A stretch of DNA of 64,000 bases from Simiduia agarivorans SA1 = DSM 21679 (GTDB taxonomy: Bacteria > Pseudomonadota > Gammaproteobacteria > Pseudomonadales > Cellvibrionaceae), in contig NC_018868.3 of NCBI RefSeq assembly GCF_000305785.2, forward strand, positions 4,138,270 through 4,202,269, read 5' to 3'. Within the stretch, counting starts at the first letter, position 1. Each line of letters starts with the position of its first letter. Both the position numbers and the translations under genes were made by a program. This document shows, piece after piece, positions 17,862 through 26,845 of this stretch. The notes under the pieces are model-generated. The model was given only the letters and a program-made list of their open reading frames with translations. It had not been told where the DNA came from and made no database searches.

Positions 17862-19358
17862 TTATCCCTCGGCAAATACCAGCGTGGCCGCAATTGCGGC
17901 CTGCCAGCGAGCCAGCAATTGATCCCGGTCTGCACCGGCTGCGGCGGGCGCAAATTGGGTTCCCGGGTTGGCGGGAGAGCCGGTGTCCGACAAATCGCAC
18001 CAACCCAGTTGATGGGCAGCAAGACGGGCCGCGCCCAAGACGGTGGATTCCTGCCAGTCTGGCCGGAACAGCGGAGTTTGGGTAATCCACGCCAGCTGCT
18101 CGACAAACCACTCATTGGCCGTCATGCCGCCGTCGATTTTTAATACGTCCATGCGTTGACCATCCGCCTTGATCGCCTGCAACAGATCAAACACCTGCAG
18201 TGCAATGGATTGCAGGCAGGCATAAGCCAGTTGTGCCGGGCCCGTACTCAGTTCCATGCCAAAAATTGCCGCGCGGGCATCGGCGCGCCAGTGCGGTGCG
18301 CCCAGCCCGGTAAAGGCGGGCACCATCATCACGCCATGATCTGACTTGATCGATTGCACCAGCGCTTCGGTATCGGCGGAGCGATTAATGATTTTCAAAC
18401 CATCCCGCAACCACTGTACCGCTGAGCCGGCAATAAACACCGAACCTTCCAGTGCGTAGTGCACTTGGTTATCCAGCCGGTAGGCGAGGGTGGTGAGCAG
18501 GCGGTTATCCGACGTGACGGCCCTGTTGCCAGTATTGAGCATCAAAAACGCGCCGGTACCAAAGGTACACTTGGCCTGGCCGGCAGCGAGGCATTGCTGG
18601 CCAATAGTGGCGGCCTGCTGGTCGCCGGCCACGCCCAGAACAGGCACCGATACGCCCAACAGGGCCGGGTCGGTGTGACCGAAGTCGGCGGCACTATCCA
18701 AAACCTGGGGCAGCATTGCGGCGGGAATATCAAACAGTTCGAGCAGATCTTTATCCCACGTCTGGGTGTGAATATTGAACAGTTGCGTGCGGCTGGCATT
18801 GGTGGCATCGGTGGCATGGCGCTGGCCGCCGGTCAGCTGCCAGAGCAACCAGCAATCCACGGTGCCAAAGGCCAGTTCGCCGCGCTCGGCGCGCGCGCGA
18901 GCGTCGGGAACCGTGTCCAACAGCCAGCGGATTTTGGAGCCGGAAAAATAAGGGTCGATGGGCAGGCCGGTTTTTTCTCTGATGAGCGCATCGCGTTTTT
19001 GTGCGCGAAGCGCCGCACAGAATGCGTGCGTGCGCCGGTCCTGCCAGACAATGGCCGGGGCAATGGGCTCGCCGGTTTGCCTGTCCCAGACGATGGTGGT
19101 TTCCCGTTGATTGGTAATGCCAATGGCTTTTACCCGGTGCAGGGTGTCGGGTGTCAGTAACTGGCGGCAACAGTTCAACACGGTATGCCAGATGTCCATG
19201 GCATCCTGCTCCACCCAGCCCGGGTTGGGGTAGGCTTGGGCAAAGGCTTCCTGGGCCTGGTTGATGGCGCGCAACTGCTGGTCAAACAATACCGCCCGCG
19301 AACTGGTGGTGCCCTGGTCGATGGCCAATATCAGGGGTGAGGCTGTGTCTGGGCTCAT
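17862..19358 (-). CDS. glpK: Glycerol kinase
   Basis: A 498-residue FGGY-family kinase that phosphorylates glycerol to glycerol-3-phosphate. The N-terminal AIDQGTTSSRAVLFD (about residues 12-26), WVEQDAMDIW, ITNQRETT and the GVAGDQQAATIGQQC motif identify glycerol kinase rather than another sugar kinase. Length is as expected (about 500). The start at 19358 places the ATP-binding motif in the usual position; a longer upstream frame is unconserved in character. It is divergent from transaldolase and convergent with the hybrid kinase, with no glpF or glpD nearby. Confidence 0.95.
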   Translation of the reverse strand: MSPDTASPLILAIDQGTTSSRAVLFDQQLRAINQAQEAFAQAYPNPGWVEQDAMDIWHTVLNCCRQLLTPDTLHRVKAIGITNQRETTIVWDRQTGEPIAPAIVWQDRRTHAFCAALRAQKRDALIREKTGLPIDPYFSGSKIRWLLDTVPDARARAERGELAFGTVDCWLLWQLTGGQRHATDATNASRTQLFNIHTQTWDKDLLELFDIPAAMLPQVLDSAADFGHTDPALLGVSVPVLGVAGDQQAATIGQQCLAAGQAKCTFGTGAFLMLNTGNRAVTSDNRLLTTLAYRLDNQVHYALEGSVFIAGSAVQWLRDGLKIINRSADTEALVQSIKSDHGVMMVPAFTGLGAPHWRADARAAIFGMELSTGPAQLAYACLQSIALQVFDLLQAIKADGQRMDVLKIDGGMTANEWFVEQLAWITQTPLFRPDWQESTVLGAARLAAHQLGWCDLSDTGSPANPGTQFAPAAAGADRDQLLARWQAAIAATLVFAEG

Positions 19359-19475
19359 GGTGCGGTCTGACGTCCTGTGCAAAATTAATCTCAAATGTAA
19401 CCTTTGATGCAAGACCCTGTCACCCCTGCGTATCATAGGGGGATATTCAAAAGACACGTCACAGGATAAAGACCC

Positions 19476-20405
19476 ATGAGCACGCCTTCCGTATTGGCTC
19501 AATTGCGCGACATGACCACGGTGGTAGCCGATACCGGTGAACTTGCTGCCATCAAGCAGTTCAAACCCATGGATGCCACCACCAATCCGAGCCTGGTGCT
19601 GGCGGCAGCGCAATTACCCGAATACCAGCCACTGGTGCAACAGGCCCTGGCCGAATCGGCGGGCGATATGGCGGCAGCGGTGGATTATCTGGCGGTGGCT
19701 ATTGGCGCTGAAATTGTGCGCGAAATTCCGGGCCGTATTTCTACTGAAGTGGATGCCCGTTTGTCCTTTGATACTGACGCGATGATCAGCAAAGCGCGCG
19801 CATTGATCGCCGCCTATCAGGCCCGTGGCGTCGAAAAAGACCGGGTGCTGATCAAAATAGCCGCCACCTGGGAAGGTATTAAAGCGGCGGAGCAACTGGA
19901 GCGCGAAGGCATTAACTGTAACCTCACCTTGCTGTTCAGTTTTGCGCAGGCCGTGGCGTGCGCCGAAGCAGGCGTGTATCTGATTTCGCCGTTTGTAGGC
20001 CGTATCTATGATTGGTACAAGGCCGCGGGCGAAACCCCGGCAACACCGCAGGATGATCGCGGTGTGCAATCGGTTAAACGCATTTATCAATACTATAAGG
20101 CGCACGGCTACAGCACCGTAGTGATGGGCGCCAGTTTCAGAAATACAGACCAGATTAAAGCATTGGCCGGTTGTGATCGTTTGACCATCAGCCCGGCCTT
20201 GCTCACAGAGTTGGAGCGAGAACTGCAACCCCTGGTGCGCGAACTTAACCCGGATGTGAAACAACCCGAGCCCAAAATCACGCTCGATGAAAAACGCTTC
20301 CGCTGGTTACACAATGAAGATGCCATGGCGACAGAAAAGCTCGCCGAAGGTATCCGTAAGTTCGCGCAGGACCAGGAAAAACTGGAACGCTTGCTGCTGG
20401 CGTAA
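19476..20405 (+). CDS. tal: Transaldolase
   Basis: A 309-residue TalB-type transaldolase of the non-oxidative pentose-phosphate pathway, which transfers dihydroxyacetone units from sedoheptulose-7-phosphate to glyceraldehyde-3-phosphate. Seen in the sequence: [15 protein letters not shown] at residues about 29-43, the EVDARLSFD segment, the Schiff-base lysine in [11 protein letters not shown], and [11 protein letters not shown]. The start follows CAGGATAAAG. It is close to the following FAH-family gene (25-base gap), probably in one transcript. Confidence 0.95.
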   Translation: MSTPSVLAQLRDMTTVVADTGELAAIKQFKPMDATTNPSLVLAAAQLPEYQPLVQQALAESAGDMAAAVDYLAVAIGAEIVREIPGRISTEVDARLSFDTDAMISKARALIAAYQARGVEKDRVLIKIAATWEGIKAAEQLEREGINCNLTLLFSFAQAVACAEAGVYLISPFVGRIYDWYKAAGETPATPQDDRGVQSVKRIYQYYKAHGYSTVVMGASFRNTDQIKALAGCDRLTISPALLTELERELQPLVRELNPDVKQPEPKITLDEKRFRWLHNEDAMATEKLAEGIRKFAQDQEKLERLLLA

Positions 20406-20430
20406 CGCTAGCAGTATCAGGAGCGAACAC

Positions 20431-21207
20431 ATGCAAGTAGAACCCCTGGCAATTGAACTTTGCCAGCGCCGGCTCGCGGGCGCAAAAAGTACTCCCTTGA
20501 TAAACGGCCCTGAAACCTTGGAACAGGGCATGGCATTACAGCAGGCCTGCATTGTGTGCATGAAGGCGGCAGGCTACCGCCAAATCGGCTGGAAGTGCGC
20601 CATGCCGCCGCAGGATAAATGGGTATTCGGCCCGCTCTACGACGCCGAAACCTTTCAGGGCGAGGGCGAGATCGATGCCCGCATTATTCCCGAGCGCGGC
20701 ATTGCCCGTATCGAGCCCGAACTCATTTTCACCCTGAAAACCGATCTGCCTGCCCGCGGCACGCCTTGGTCGCAGGCCGAGGTGGATGCGGCCATTGGCG
20801 AAGCCCACATGGCCATCGAATTAATCGGTACCCGGTTCGAAGACCCAAGCCAATGTGTGTTTCCCGCCATGCTGGCTGACGGTGTATCGAACCAGGGCTT
20901 GGTGATTGGTCCGCGCGTGGATCTCGCGGCGGCACTGGCAGCCCGCACATTACAGATTCAGATTGAGGGCGCCGCCGATGCCGTACTCAGTTACGACGGC
21001 CAGCATCCCTCGGGATTGCCCACCGAGCCGTTGGCCTGGTTTGCCAATTTCCTGAACACGCACGGGCGTGGTTTGCAGGCGGGTGAGAAAATTATTACCG
21101 GCACTTACGCCGGTGTTTTGGAAGTGCCACTCCATCGATCGCTGCGCATGGCCTATGCCGGGTTGGGTGAAATGGCGTTCCGGTTTTCACCCCGGCAAGA
21201 CGGTTAA
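20431..21207 (+). CDS. FAH/MhpD family hydratase-decarboxylase-like enzyme
   Basis: A 258-residue protein of the fumarylacetoacetate hydrolase superfamily, closest in layout to 2-oxopent-4-enoate hydratase and 4-oxalocrotonate decarboxylase. The metal-binding region is visible as ARIEPELIFTL (E-x-E), with AHMAIELIGTRF following and the C-terminal GEKIITGTYAGVLEVP loop. The ATG at 20431 has CAGGAG 8 bases upstream; the frame extends further upstream but overlaps transaldolase. No other meta-cleavage genes are nearby, so the substrate is uncertain. Confidence 0.8.
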   Translation: MQVEPLAIELCQRRLAGAKSTPLINGPETLEQGMALQQACIVCMKAAGYRQIGWKCAMPPQDKWVFGPLYDAETFQGEGEIDARIIPERGIARIEPELIFTLKTDLPARGTPWSQAEVDAAIGEAHMAIELIGTRFEDPSQCVFPAMLADGVSNQGLVIGPRVDLAAALAARTLQIQIEGAADAVLSYDGQHPSGLPTEPLAWFANFLNTHGRGLQAGEKIITGTYAGVLEVPLHRSLRMAYAGLGEMAFRFSPRQDG

Positions 21208-21244
21208 ACTGAATAATTATTCGTTTAAAATCAATTGCTTGTGA

Positions 21245-21273
21245 TTGCCCCCACCCAAGGTGGGGGCTACAAT
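21245..21273 (+). promoter_or_regulatory. Predicted nspC promoter with an inverted repeat in the spacer
   Basis: TTGCCC (21245-21250) and TACAAT (21268-21273) are 17 bases apart. The -35/spacer region is a perfect 9-bp inverted repeat, GCCCCCACC-CAA-GGTGGGGGC (21247-21267). The arrangement could be an operator in the promoter spacer, or alternatively a terminator of the upstream gene, but there is no T-run after the stem. Confidence 0.45.
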
Positions 21274-21301
21274 CGCGCCTCGATTTTTTCCGGGTGCGGC
21301 C

Positions 21302-22417
21302 ATGCAAAACCAGTCTGATTTCCCCACGCCTTATTACCTGATTGACGAGACCAAGCTCGCCCGCAATATGGCGCTGATCGATCAGGTCCAGCGCGAGAGC
21401 GGTGCCAAATGCCTGCTGGCGCTCAAATGTTTTGCCACCTGGCCGGTGTTTGAGCTGATGAGCCAGACCATGGCCGGCACCACGTCTTCCAGCCTGTACG
21501 AAGTGAAACTCGGGCGCGATAAATTTCCCGGCGAAACCCATGCCTACAGCGTGGCCTGGAGTGAGCAGGAAATGGCCGAAGTGCTGGCTAATTCTGACAA
21601 AATTATTTTCAATTCCCTGTCCCAGCTGGCGCGTTTTGAACAGCAATCGCGCGGTCATAACCGGGGCCTGCGGGTCAATCCGAAAGTGTCCAGCTCCAGT
21701 TTCAGCCTGGCCGATCCGGCCCGGCCCTTCAGCCGCCTGGGTGAAAGTGATCCAGACAAAATCGCCGCGGTGATCCACCAGATCTCCGGTTTCATGTTTC
21801 ACAATAATTGTGAAAACGGCGACTTCCCCTTATTCAGCCAGATGCTTGCGCACATCGAACAAACCTACGGCGAGCTTTTGCATCAGGTGGAGTGGGTGAG
21901 CCTGGGCGGCGGTATTCACTTTACCGGCGAGGGATACCCAATTGCGGATTTCTGCGCACGACTGAAACAGTTTGCAGACACCTACGGCGTGCAGGTGTAT
22001 CTGGAGCCGGGTGAAGCCGCCATCACCAACACCGCCAGCCTGGAAGTATCGGTGCTGGATGTGGTGGAAAATGACAAGACCCTGGCCATTGTGGATTCCT
22101 CCATCGAAGCCCACATGCTGGACTTACTGATCTACCGGTTGGACGCCAAGTTGCCCGCCACGGGCTCGGTGCCGGTGATGGTGTGTGGCAAATCCTGCCT
22201 GGCGGGCGATATTTTTGGCGAATTCCAGTTTGCCGAAAAACCCAACGTGGGCGACCGCCTGAGCATTCAGGACGTGGCCGGTTACACCATGGTCAAGAAA
22301 AACTGGTTTAACGGTGTGTCCATGCCTGCCATTGTGGTGCAGCGCCTTAACGGTAAGCGTGAGCGGGTGCAGGCGTTCAATTATCAGGATTATCTGGCCG
22401 GATTCGGCAATCAATAA
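21302..22417 (+). CDS. nspC: Carboxynorspermidine decarboxylase
   Basis: A 371-residue PLP enzyme of the alanine racemase/group IV decarboxylase fold that converts carboxynorspermidine or carboxyspermidine to norspermidine or spermidine. The PLP lysine lies in CLLALKCFATW (about residue 44), with SLGGGIHFTG and YLEPGEAAI forming the phosphate and product-binding loops. The C-terminal VCGKSCLAGDIFGE carries the catalytic Cys of the partner subunit. The start at 21302 matches the family N-terminus (FPTPYYLIDETKL). It precedes the carboxynorspermidine dehydrogenase gene by about 105 bases, forming the alternative polyamine pathway used by many marine bacteria. Confidence 0.95.
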   Translation: MQNQSDFPTPYYLIDETKLARNMALIDQVQRESGAKCLLALKCFATWPVFELMSQTMAGTTSSSLYEVKLGRDKFPGETHAYSVAWSEQEMAEVLANSDKIIFNSLSQLARFEQQSRGHNRGLRVNPKVSSSSFSLADPARPFSRLGESDPDKIAAVIHQISGFMFHNNCENGDFPLFSQMLAHIEQTYGELLHQVEWVSLGGGIHFTGEGYPIADFCARLKQFADTYGVQVYLEPGEAAITNTASLEVSVLDVVENDKTLAIVDSSIEAHMLDLLIYRLDAKLPATGSVPVMVCGKSCLAGDIFGEFQFAEKPNVGDRLSIQDVAGYTMVKKNWFNGVSMPAIVVQRLNGKRERVQAFNYQDYLAGFGNQ

Positions 22418-22426
22418 ATTTATTAC

Positions 22427-22474
22427 ATCAATGAGTGGGTCATTGATGGCGTGAGAGCAAAGCGGGCAACCCGC
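22427..22474 (+). promoter_or_regulatory. Two hairpins between nspC and the dehydrogenase gene
   Basis: ATCAATGA-GTGGG-TCATTGAT (22427-22447) is a perfect 8-bp stem, followed by a short GCGGG-CAA-CCCGC stem (22462-22474). Neither has a T-run, so they are more likely transcript processing or leader structures than terminators. Confidence 0.35.
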
Positions 22475-22522
22475 CCGATCAGCTGCCCACAAGGTGGCGA
22501 GCGTAACGAGAGGTAAAGTGAA

Positions 22523-23764
22523 GTGGCAAAGAAAAATCTACTGATTATTGGTGCCGGTGGTGTGGCCAATGTGGTGGCACACAAATGTGCACAGCACAAC
22601 GACCGCCTGGGCGATATTCATATTGCCTCGCGCAATATCCAGCGCTGCGAATCGATTATCGACAGCATCAACCGCAAGCAGAATCTGAAGCAGCCGGGCC
22701 TGCTCAAAGCCCATGCCATTGATGCGCTCGATACCAACGCGCTGATTACGCTGATTAACGAGCTGGGTGTGAGCATGGTGCTCAATCTGGGCTCGGCGTT
22801 TGTGAACCAGAGTGTACTGCACGCCTGTATTGAAACCGGTGTGGCCTATCTGGATACCGCCATTCACGAAGACCCGGCCAAAGTGTGTGAAACCCCGCCC
22901 TGGTACGCCAACTACGAATGGAAATCCAAGCAAGCCTGCGAAGCCAAAGGCGTTACCGCCATTCTGGGCGCGGGCTTCGATCCGGGTGTGGTCAATGCCT
23001 ATGCGCGCCTGGCCGCCGATACCCTGTTTGATTCACTGGAGTCCATCGATATTCTCGATGTCAACGCCGGTTCGCACGGCAAATACTTTGCCACCAACTT
23101 CGATCCGGAAATTAATTTCCGCGAGTTCACAGGCCAAGTGTGGACCTGGCAAAACCGCGAGTGGGTGTCGAACCAGATGTTTGAGGTCAAACTCACGCGC
23201 GACTTCCCGGTGGTGGGCGAGCAATCCCTCTACCTCACCGGCCACGATGAAATCCACTCCATAAGCCAGAATCTGGACGTGCCTAACGTGCGCTTCTGGA
23301 TGGGCTTTGGCGAACACTACATCAACGTGTTCACCGTGCTGAAAAATCTGGGCCTGTTGAGCGAGCAGCCGGTGCCCACTGCCGAAGGCCAGACAGTGGT
23401 GCCGCTCAAGGTGGTGAAAGCCGTATTGCCCGATCCCTCATCTCTGGCGCCCGAATACACCGGCAAAACCTGCATTGGTGATCTGATCAAAGGCACCAAA
23501 GACGGTGAGCCCAAAGAGGTGTTTATCTACAACATCTGCGACCACGCGGAAAACTATGCCGAAGTGGAAAGCCAGGCCATTTCCTACACCGCCGGCGTGC
23601 CTGCCGCGGCCGCCGCGCTGCTGATCGCCGATGGTACCTGGGATGTGGGCCGGATGGTCAACGTGGAAGAGTTGCCGGCAGAACCCTTCCTCAAGACCCT
23701 GGCCGAGCTGGGGCTCTCTACCCGCATTCAGGATGCAGAGGGCGACCGGGCGCTGTTTGCGTGA
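22523..23764 (+). CDS. Carboxynorspermidine dehydrogenase (saccharopine dehydrogenase family)
   Basis: A 413-residue NADPH-dependent enzyme of the Lys1/saccharopine dehydrogenase superfamily that condenses aspartate semialdehyde with a diamine to give carboxy(nor)spermidine. The Rossmann motif [17 protein letters not shown] is at residues about 6-22, followed by [12 protein letters not shown]. Further family segments are [16 protein letters not shown] and [16 protein letters not shown]. The GTG start at 22523 follows GAGAGG by 8 bases. Its place directly downstream of nspC supports the polyamine assignment over lysine metabolism. Confidence 0.93.
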   Translation: MAKKNLLIIGAGGVANVVAHKCAQHNDRLGDIHIASRNIQRCESIIDSINRKQNLKQPGLLKAHAIDALDTNALITLINELGVSMVLNLGSAFVNQSVLHACIETGVAYLDTAIHEDPAKVCETPPWYANYEWKSKQACEAKGVTAILGAGFDPGVVNAYARLAADTLFDSLESIDILDVNAGSHGKYFATNFDPEINFREFTGQVWTWQNREWVSNQMFEVKLTRDFPVVGEQSLYLTGHDEIHSISQNLDVPNVRFWMGFGEHYINVFTVLKNLGLLSEQPVPTAEGQTVVPLKVVKAVLPDPSSLAPEYTGKTCIGDLIKGTKDGEPKEVFIYNICDHAENYAEVESQAISYTAGVPAAAAALLIADGTWDVGRMVNVEELPAEPFLKTLAELGLSTRIQDAEGDRALFA

Positions 23765-23858
23765 GCCTGAGGGGCGGTGTCAGCCGCCCCCAATTCCATT
23801 ATTGTTTGTCTACACTGGTACCCACCTGTATCATCCCCCGCTTTTTAGGCCCGTCCTC

Positions 23859-25163
23859 ATGTCCATCACTTTCGACCAGCTCGGTCTGTGCGCCCCCATC
23901 CTTAAAGCCGTTGCCGAGCAGGGTTACACCACGCCATCGCCCATTCAGGCGCAGGCCATTCCGGCCGTGCTCAAGGGGCAGGACGTGATGGCCGCGGCCC
24001 AGACCGGTACCGGCAAGACCGCCGGCTTTACCTTGCCGATTCTGGAGCGGTTGCAATCCATGCAACGCGCGGCCAGTAATCACGTGAAAGTACTGGTGCT
24101 CACGCCTACGCGCGAGCTGGCGGCGCAGATCGAAGACAACGTCAAACTCTACAGCGCCCATCTGCCCGTGCGCAGTACCGTGGTATTTGGCGGGGTAGGC
24201 ATCAACCCGCAGATGATGCGCCTGCGCAAGGGCGTGGAAATCCTCGTGGCCACCCCCGGCCGCCTGCTGGATCTACACAGCCAGAATGCGGTGAAGTTCA
24301 ATCAGCTGGAAATTCTGGTGCTGGACGAAGCCGACCGCATGCTCGACATGGGCTTTATCCACGACATCAAGCGCATCCTGAAACTGCTGCCGGACCGCCG
24401 CCAGAACCTGCTGTTCTCGGCCACCTTTTCCGACGAAATCCGCGCGCTCGCCAAGGGCCTGGTGCACAACCCGCTGGAAATCGACATAGCGCCGCGCAAC
24501 ACCACGGTAGAAACCGTGACCCAGTGGCTATCGCCGGTGGATAAAAAACAGAAGCCGGCGCTGCTGATTCACCTGATCAAAGAGCACAACTGGCACCAGG
24601 TGCTGGTGTTTTCCCGCACCAAGCACGGCGCCAACAAACTCGCCAAACAACTGGAAGATGCCGGCCTTGAAGCCGCTGCCATTCATGGCAACAAAAGCCA
24701 GAATGCCCGCACCAAAGCCCTGGCGGATTTCAAAGCCAACAAGATCCGCGTACTGGTGGCCACCGACATCGCCGCGCGCGGTATCGATATCGACCAACTG
24801 CCGCAGGTGGTGAACGTGGACCTGCCCAATGTGCCGGAAGACTATGTACACCGCATCGGCCGCACCGGTCGCGCGGGCGCCGAGGGGCAGGCGGTGTCAT
24901 TGGTGTGTGCGGATGAACTGAAAGAACTCAAGCAGATTGAGCGGCTCACCAAACAGGTGATCGAGCGCAAACTGGTGCCGGGCTTCGAGCCGGTGAATCC
25001 CTTGCCCGTGACCCAACTCGATACCCGGCCCATTAAGCCCAACCGGCCGAAAAAGCCCAAGTCTGAGCACCACGACGGCAACCGCGGCGGCTCCGCCAAA
25101 AAAATGGGCGACCAACCCAAACCCCGTCGCCGCCGCCGTCCGCCGGCAAACCGCACCGCCTAA
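23859..25163 (+). CDS. rhlE: DEAD-box ATP-dependent RNA helicase, RhlE type
   Basis: A 434-residue DEAD-box helicase. Q motif ([14 protein letters not shown]... [10 protein letters not shown]), Walker A AQTGTGKT, motif Ia [14 protein letters not shown] in [16 protein letters not shown] in [12 protein letters not shown], and motif [12 protein letters not shown] are all visible, followed by a basic C-terminal tail ([11 protein letters not shown] and a final KPRRRRRPP stretch) typical of RhlE. RhlE proteins remodel structured RNA in ribosome assembly and RNA decay. The start at 23859 is chosen because the Q motif begins soon after; a longer frame overlaps the upstream gene. Confidence 0.93.
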   Translation: MSITFDQLGLCAPILKAVAEQGYTTPSPIQAQAIPAVLKGQDVMAAAQTGTGKTAGFTLPILERLQSMQRAASNHVKVLVLTPTRELAAQIEDNVKLYSAHLPVRSTVVFGGVGINPQMMRLRKGVEILVATPGRLLDLHSQNAVKFNQLEILVLDEADRMLDMGFIHDIKRILKLLPDRRQNLLFSATFSDEIRALAKGLVHNPLEIDIAPRNTTVETVTQWLSPVDKKQKPALLIHLIKEHNWHQVLVFSRTKHGANKLAKQLEDAGLEAAAIHGNKSQNARTKALADFKANKIRVLVATDIAARGIDIDQLPQVVNVDLPNVPEDYVHRIGRTGRAGAEGQAVSLVCADELKELKQIERLTKQVIERKLVPGFEPVNPLPVTQLDTRPIKPNRPKKPKSEHHDGNRGGSAKKMGDQPKPRRRRRPPANRTA

Positions 25164-25169
25164 AAGCAT

Positions 25170-25240
25170 GGGGCCAGACCCCTTGGTACTTTTGGCTCAT
25201 CGCAAAGCGATGGGCCAAAAGTATGGGGGAGTCTGACCCC
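25170..25240. repeat. REP/RAYT-type long hairpin with GGGGTCAGAC ends
   Basis: A near-perfect 71-bp imperfect palindrome lies between rhlE and the following minus-strand gene. The outer arms read GGGGCCAGACCCC and its partner GGGGGAGTCTGACCCC, and the inner stem is TACTTTTGGCTCATCGC paired with GCGATGGGCCAAAAGTA around AAA. The GGGGTCAGA end motif resembles REP elements mobilised by RAYT (TnpA-REP) transposases. It also lies where a bidirectional terminator would be useful. Confidence 0.65.
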
Positions 25241-25243
25241 GGT

Positions 25244-25786
25244 CTACGCGCTTTTGCGCACGCTTTCGTCGTATTTCTTGCTGAGGATGTCGTAGAACTG
25301 TTCGCGCAGTTTGTACACGTCCTGTTTGAGATTGGCGATTTCCTGGCTGGAGATGTCGCTGCGGCCCACGTAGACCTGCTTGCGGAACACGGCAATCTGG
25401 GCGCCGAACAAGCGCAGGTTTTTCTCCAGGCCCTTTTCGCCAATCAATAGCAGGTTGGCTTCGGCGTCGGCCATGCGCCGGAATTCGCGCACCAGCTCCT
25501 CGTTAATTTGTTCCAGTTCCATGCGCCGGGCCTGGGGCCAGCGGGTGCCGAAGCGGATGGATTCAATCGCCAGTGCCGAATATTTGGCGAAGGCATGGGA
25601 CACATTGCCCATTTGCTGGCTCACCTGCTCGTACACCTTCAGCTTGCGCTGGGCGGTCAGGCCGTCGGGCGATTGGGGTTCGGGCCGCCGCTTTTGCGCC
25701 AGCCACAGGCCCAGCGCCAGCAGCACGGCGCCGGCGGCAAATTTGGCCAGGGTGTCCACCAGGGACCAAAGGGTTGGCATATCCAT
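25244..25786 (-). CDS. Hypothetical single-pass membrane protein with coiled-coil tail
   Basis: A 180-residue protein of unrecognised family. One N-terminal membrane helix (about residues 10-32, LAKFAAGAVLLALGLWLAQKRR) is followed by a long, charged, mostly helical cytoplasmic region (QRKLKVYEQVSQQMGNVSHAFAK and LKQDVYKLREQFYDILSKK). The start at 25786 has GAGGTC just upstream; a longer frame to 25840 lacks a signal. Its neighbours are RhlE (convergent) and a small DUF3820 gene upstream on the same strand. No function is assigned. Confidence 0.7.
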   Translation of the reverse strand: MDMPTLWSLVDTLAKFAAGAVLLALGLWLAQKRRPEPQSPDGLTAQRKLKVYEQVSQQMGNVSHAFAKYSALAIESIRFGTRWPQARRMELEQINEELVREFRRMADAEANLLLIGEKGLEKNLRLFGAQIAVFRKQVYVGRSDISSQEIANLKQDVYKLREQFYDILSKKYDESVRKSA

Positions 25787-25889
25787 GATTGACCTCATTG
25801 AAACGGGCGCCAATAAATTGACGCATGCAACAGTGTTCACAGAGGTTTTGCAAAGCGCGGGCCAAGCGGGCAGAGGGCGGGCGTTTTAT

Positions 25890-26141
25890 TCAGGCGCGGG
25901 GGTTGAAGGTGTTCACACCGCCGCGCAGAGGTTCCAGTATGGGTTCCAGGCCGTTGACCTTGATCTCGTGGGCCAGCGCCAGCAGTTCGCCCAGCTTGCC
26001 CTTGGGGAAACCCTGCTGGGCAAACCACACCAGATAGGGTTCGGGTAGGTCGGCCAGCATCCGGCCCTGGTATTTGCCGAACGGCATGGCGGTACTGACC
26101 AGTAGTTTCAGGTATTCGGGCGGGAAGGGGTAATCCATCAA
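25890..26141 (-). CDS. DUF3820 family small protein
   Basis: An 83-residue soluble protein with the DUF3820 signature MPFGKYQGRMLADLPEPYLVWFA (about residues 19-41) and a C-terminal helical part. Proteins of this family have been called putative quorum-sensing-regulated virulence factors or found fused to exonuclease-like domains; the molecular role is unknown. The ATG overlaps the stop of the SUI1-like gene upstream (ATG-TGA type), so it is part of a three-gene minus-strand operon. Confidence 0.8.
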   Translation of the reverse strand: MMDYPFPPEYLKLLVSTAMPFGKYQGRMLADLPEPYLVWFAQQGFPKGKLGELLALAHEIKVNGLEPILEPLRGGVNTFNPRA

Positions 26142-26461
26142 CCGCCCGCCAGTTTGACGGTATAACCGCGCGCTTCCAGTGCAGCCTTGAGCTTGTCCCG
26201 CACATCGCCCTGGATCTCAATGTCCCAGTCTTTGACCGAGCCACCGGTGCCGCACAGCTGCTTCAGTTCCTTGGCCAGTTTTTTCAGCCCGGCCGCGTCC
26301 AGACCGGTGCCAGACACCACACTTACAGCCTTGCCACCGCGACCCTTGGTGGATTTGAAAATCCGCACTACGCCGTCGCCTTCGGGCGGGGTGAGGCTGG
26401 GTTTATCCTCGGCAATGCGGCCCTGATCGGTGGAGTAGACCAAGCGGGAGTTTTTACTCAT
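26138..26461 (-). CDS. YciH/SUI1-like translation factor
   Basis: A 107-residue protein of the eIF1/SUI1 family (YciH). The core is visible as VVRIFKSTKGRGGKAVSVVSG and LKKLAKELKQLCGTGGSVKDWDIEIQGD, containing the conserved GTGG and D-x-I-x-x-Q-G-D motifs. In Escherichia coli YciH acts at translation initiation under stress. The start at 26461 matches the family N-terminus (MSKNSRLVYSTDQG) and overlaps the upstream zinc-ribbon gene by 8 bases, showing tight coupling. Confidence 0.92.
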   Translation of the reverse strand: MSKNSRLVYSTDQGRIAEDKPSLTPPEGDGVVRIFKSTKGRGGKAVSVVSGTGLDAAGLKKLAKELKQLCGTGGSVKDWDIEIQGDVRDKLKAALEARGYTVKLAGG

Positions 26462-26795
26462 CGGCCTGATCCTCTTCAAAGGCTTCCGCTTTTTGCAGTT
26501 TCTGAAACCAGGCACCGGTCAGAATCAGCGCCACGCCCAAGCCAAACAGGATAAACGGGTTCAGGTTAAGCCAGCCGTACAGGTAGAACAGCGGCGCCAG
26601 AATCACGGCAATGAACAGGCCGCTGCTGATCATGGTTTCGGCTTTTTCCGGCAGGGCAATGGGCTTCTGGCAATGGGGGCAGTGCACGGTTTCGCGCGCC
26701 AGGTAAGCTTTTAACTGGCCGCCGTCATTGAGTTCCTGTTTGGTGACAGGGGTTTGGCACCAGGGGCAGCGCAGGCGCGAGAGTATCAAAGACAT
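26454..26795 (-). CDS. Zinc-ribbon membrane protein of unknown function
   Basis: A 113-residue protein with an N-terminal zinc ribbon formed by CPWC (residues about 10-13) and CPHC (about 39-42), then two membrane helices (ISSGLFIAVILAPLFYLYGW and PFILFGLGVALILTGAWF) and an acidic tail (EAFEEDQADE). No family name is recognised. It is first in the three-gene operon with the SUI1-like and DUF3820 genes, and divergent from a potassium channel gene. Confidence 0.75.
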   Translation of the reverse strand: MSLILSRLRCPWCQTPVTKQELNDGGQLKAYLARETVHCPHCQKPIALPEKAETMISSGLFIAVILAPLFYLYGWLNLNPFILFGLGVALILTGAWFQKLQKAEAFEEDQADE

Positions 26796-26845
26796 AACAT
26801 CACCGGTATGATGGTTTGCCGCTATTTTAATGACATTGCGAACAG

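Noticed and set aside
21247-21267. Terminator of the FAH-family gene
   Set aside because: The stem is perfect but there is no T-run, and it fits exactly inside a promoter spacer.
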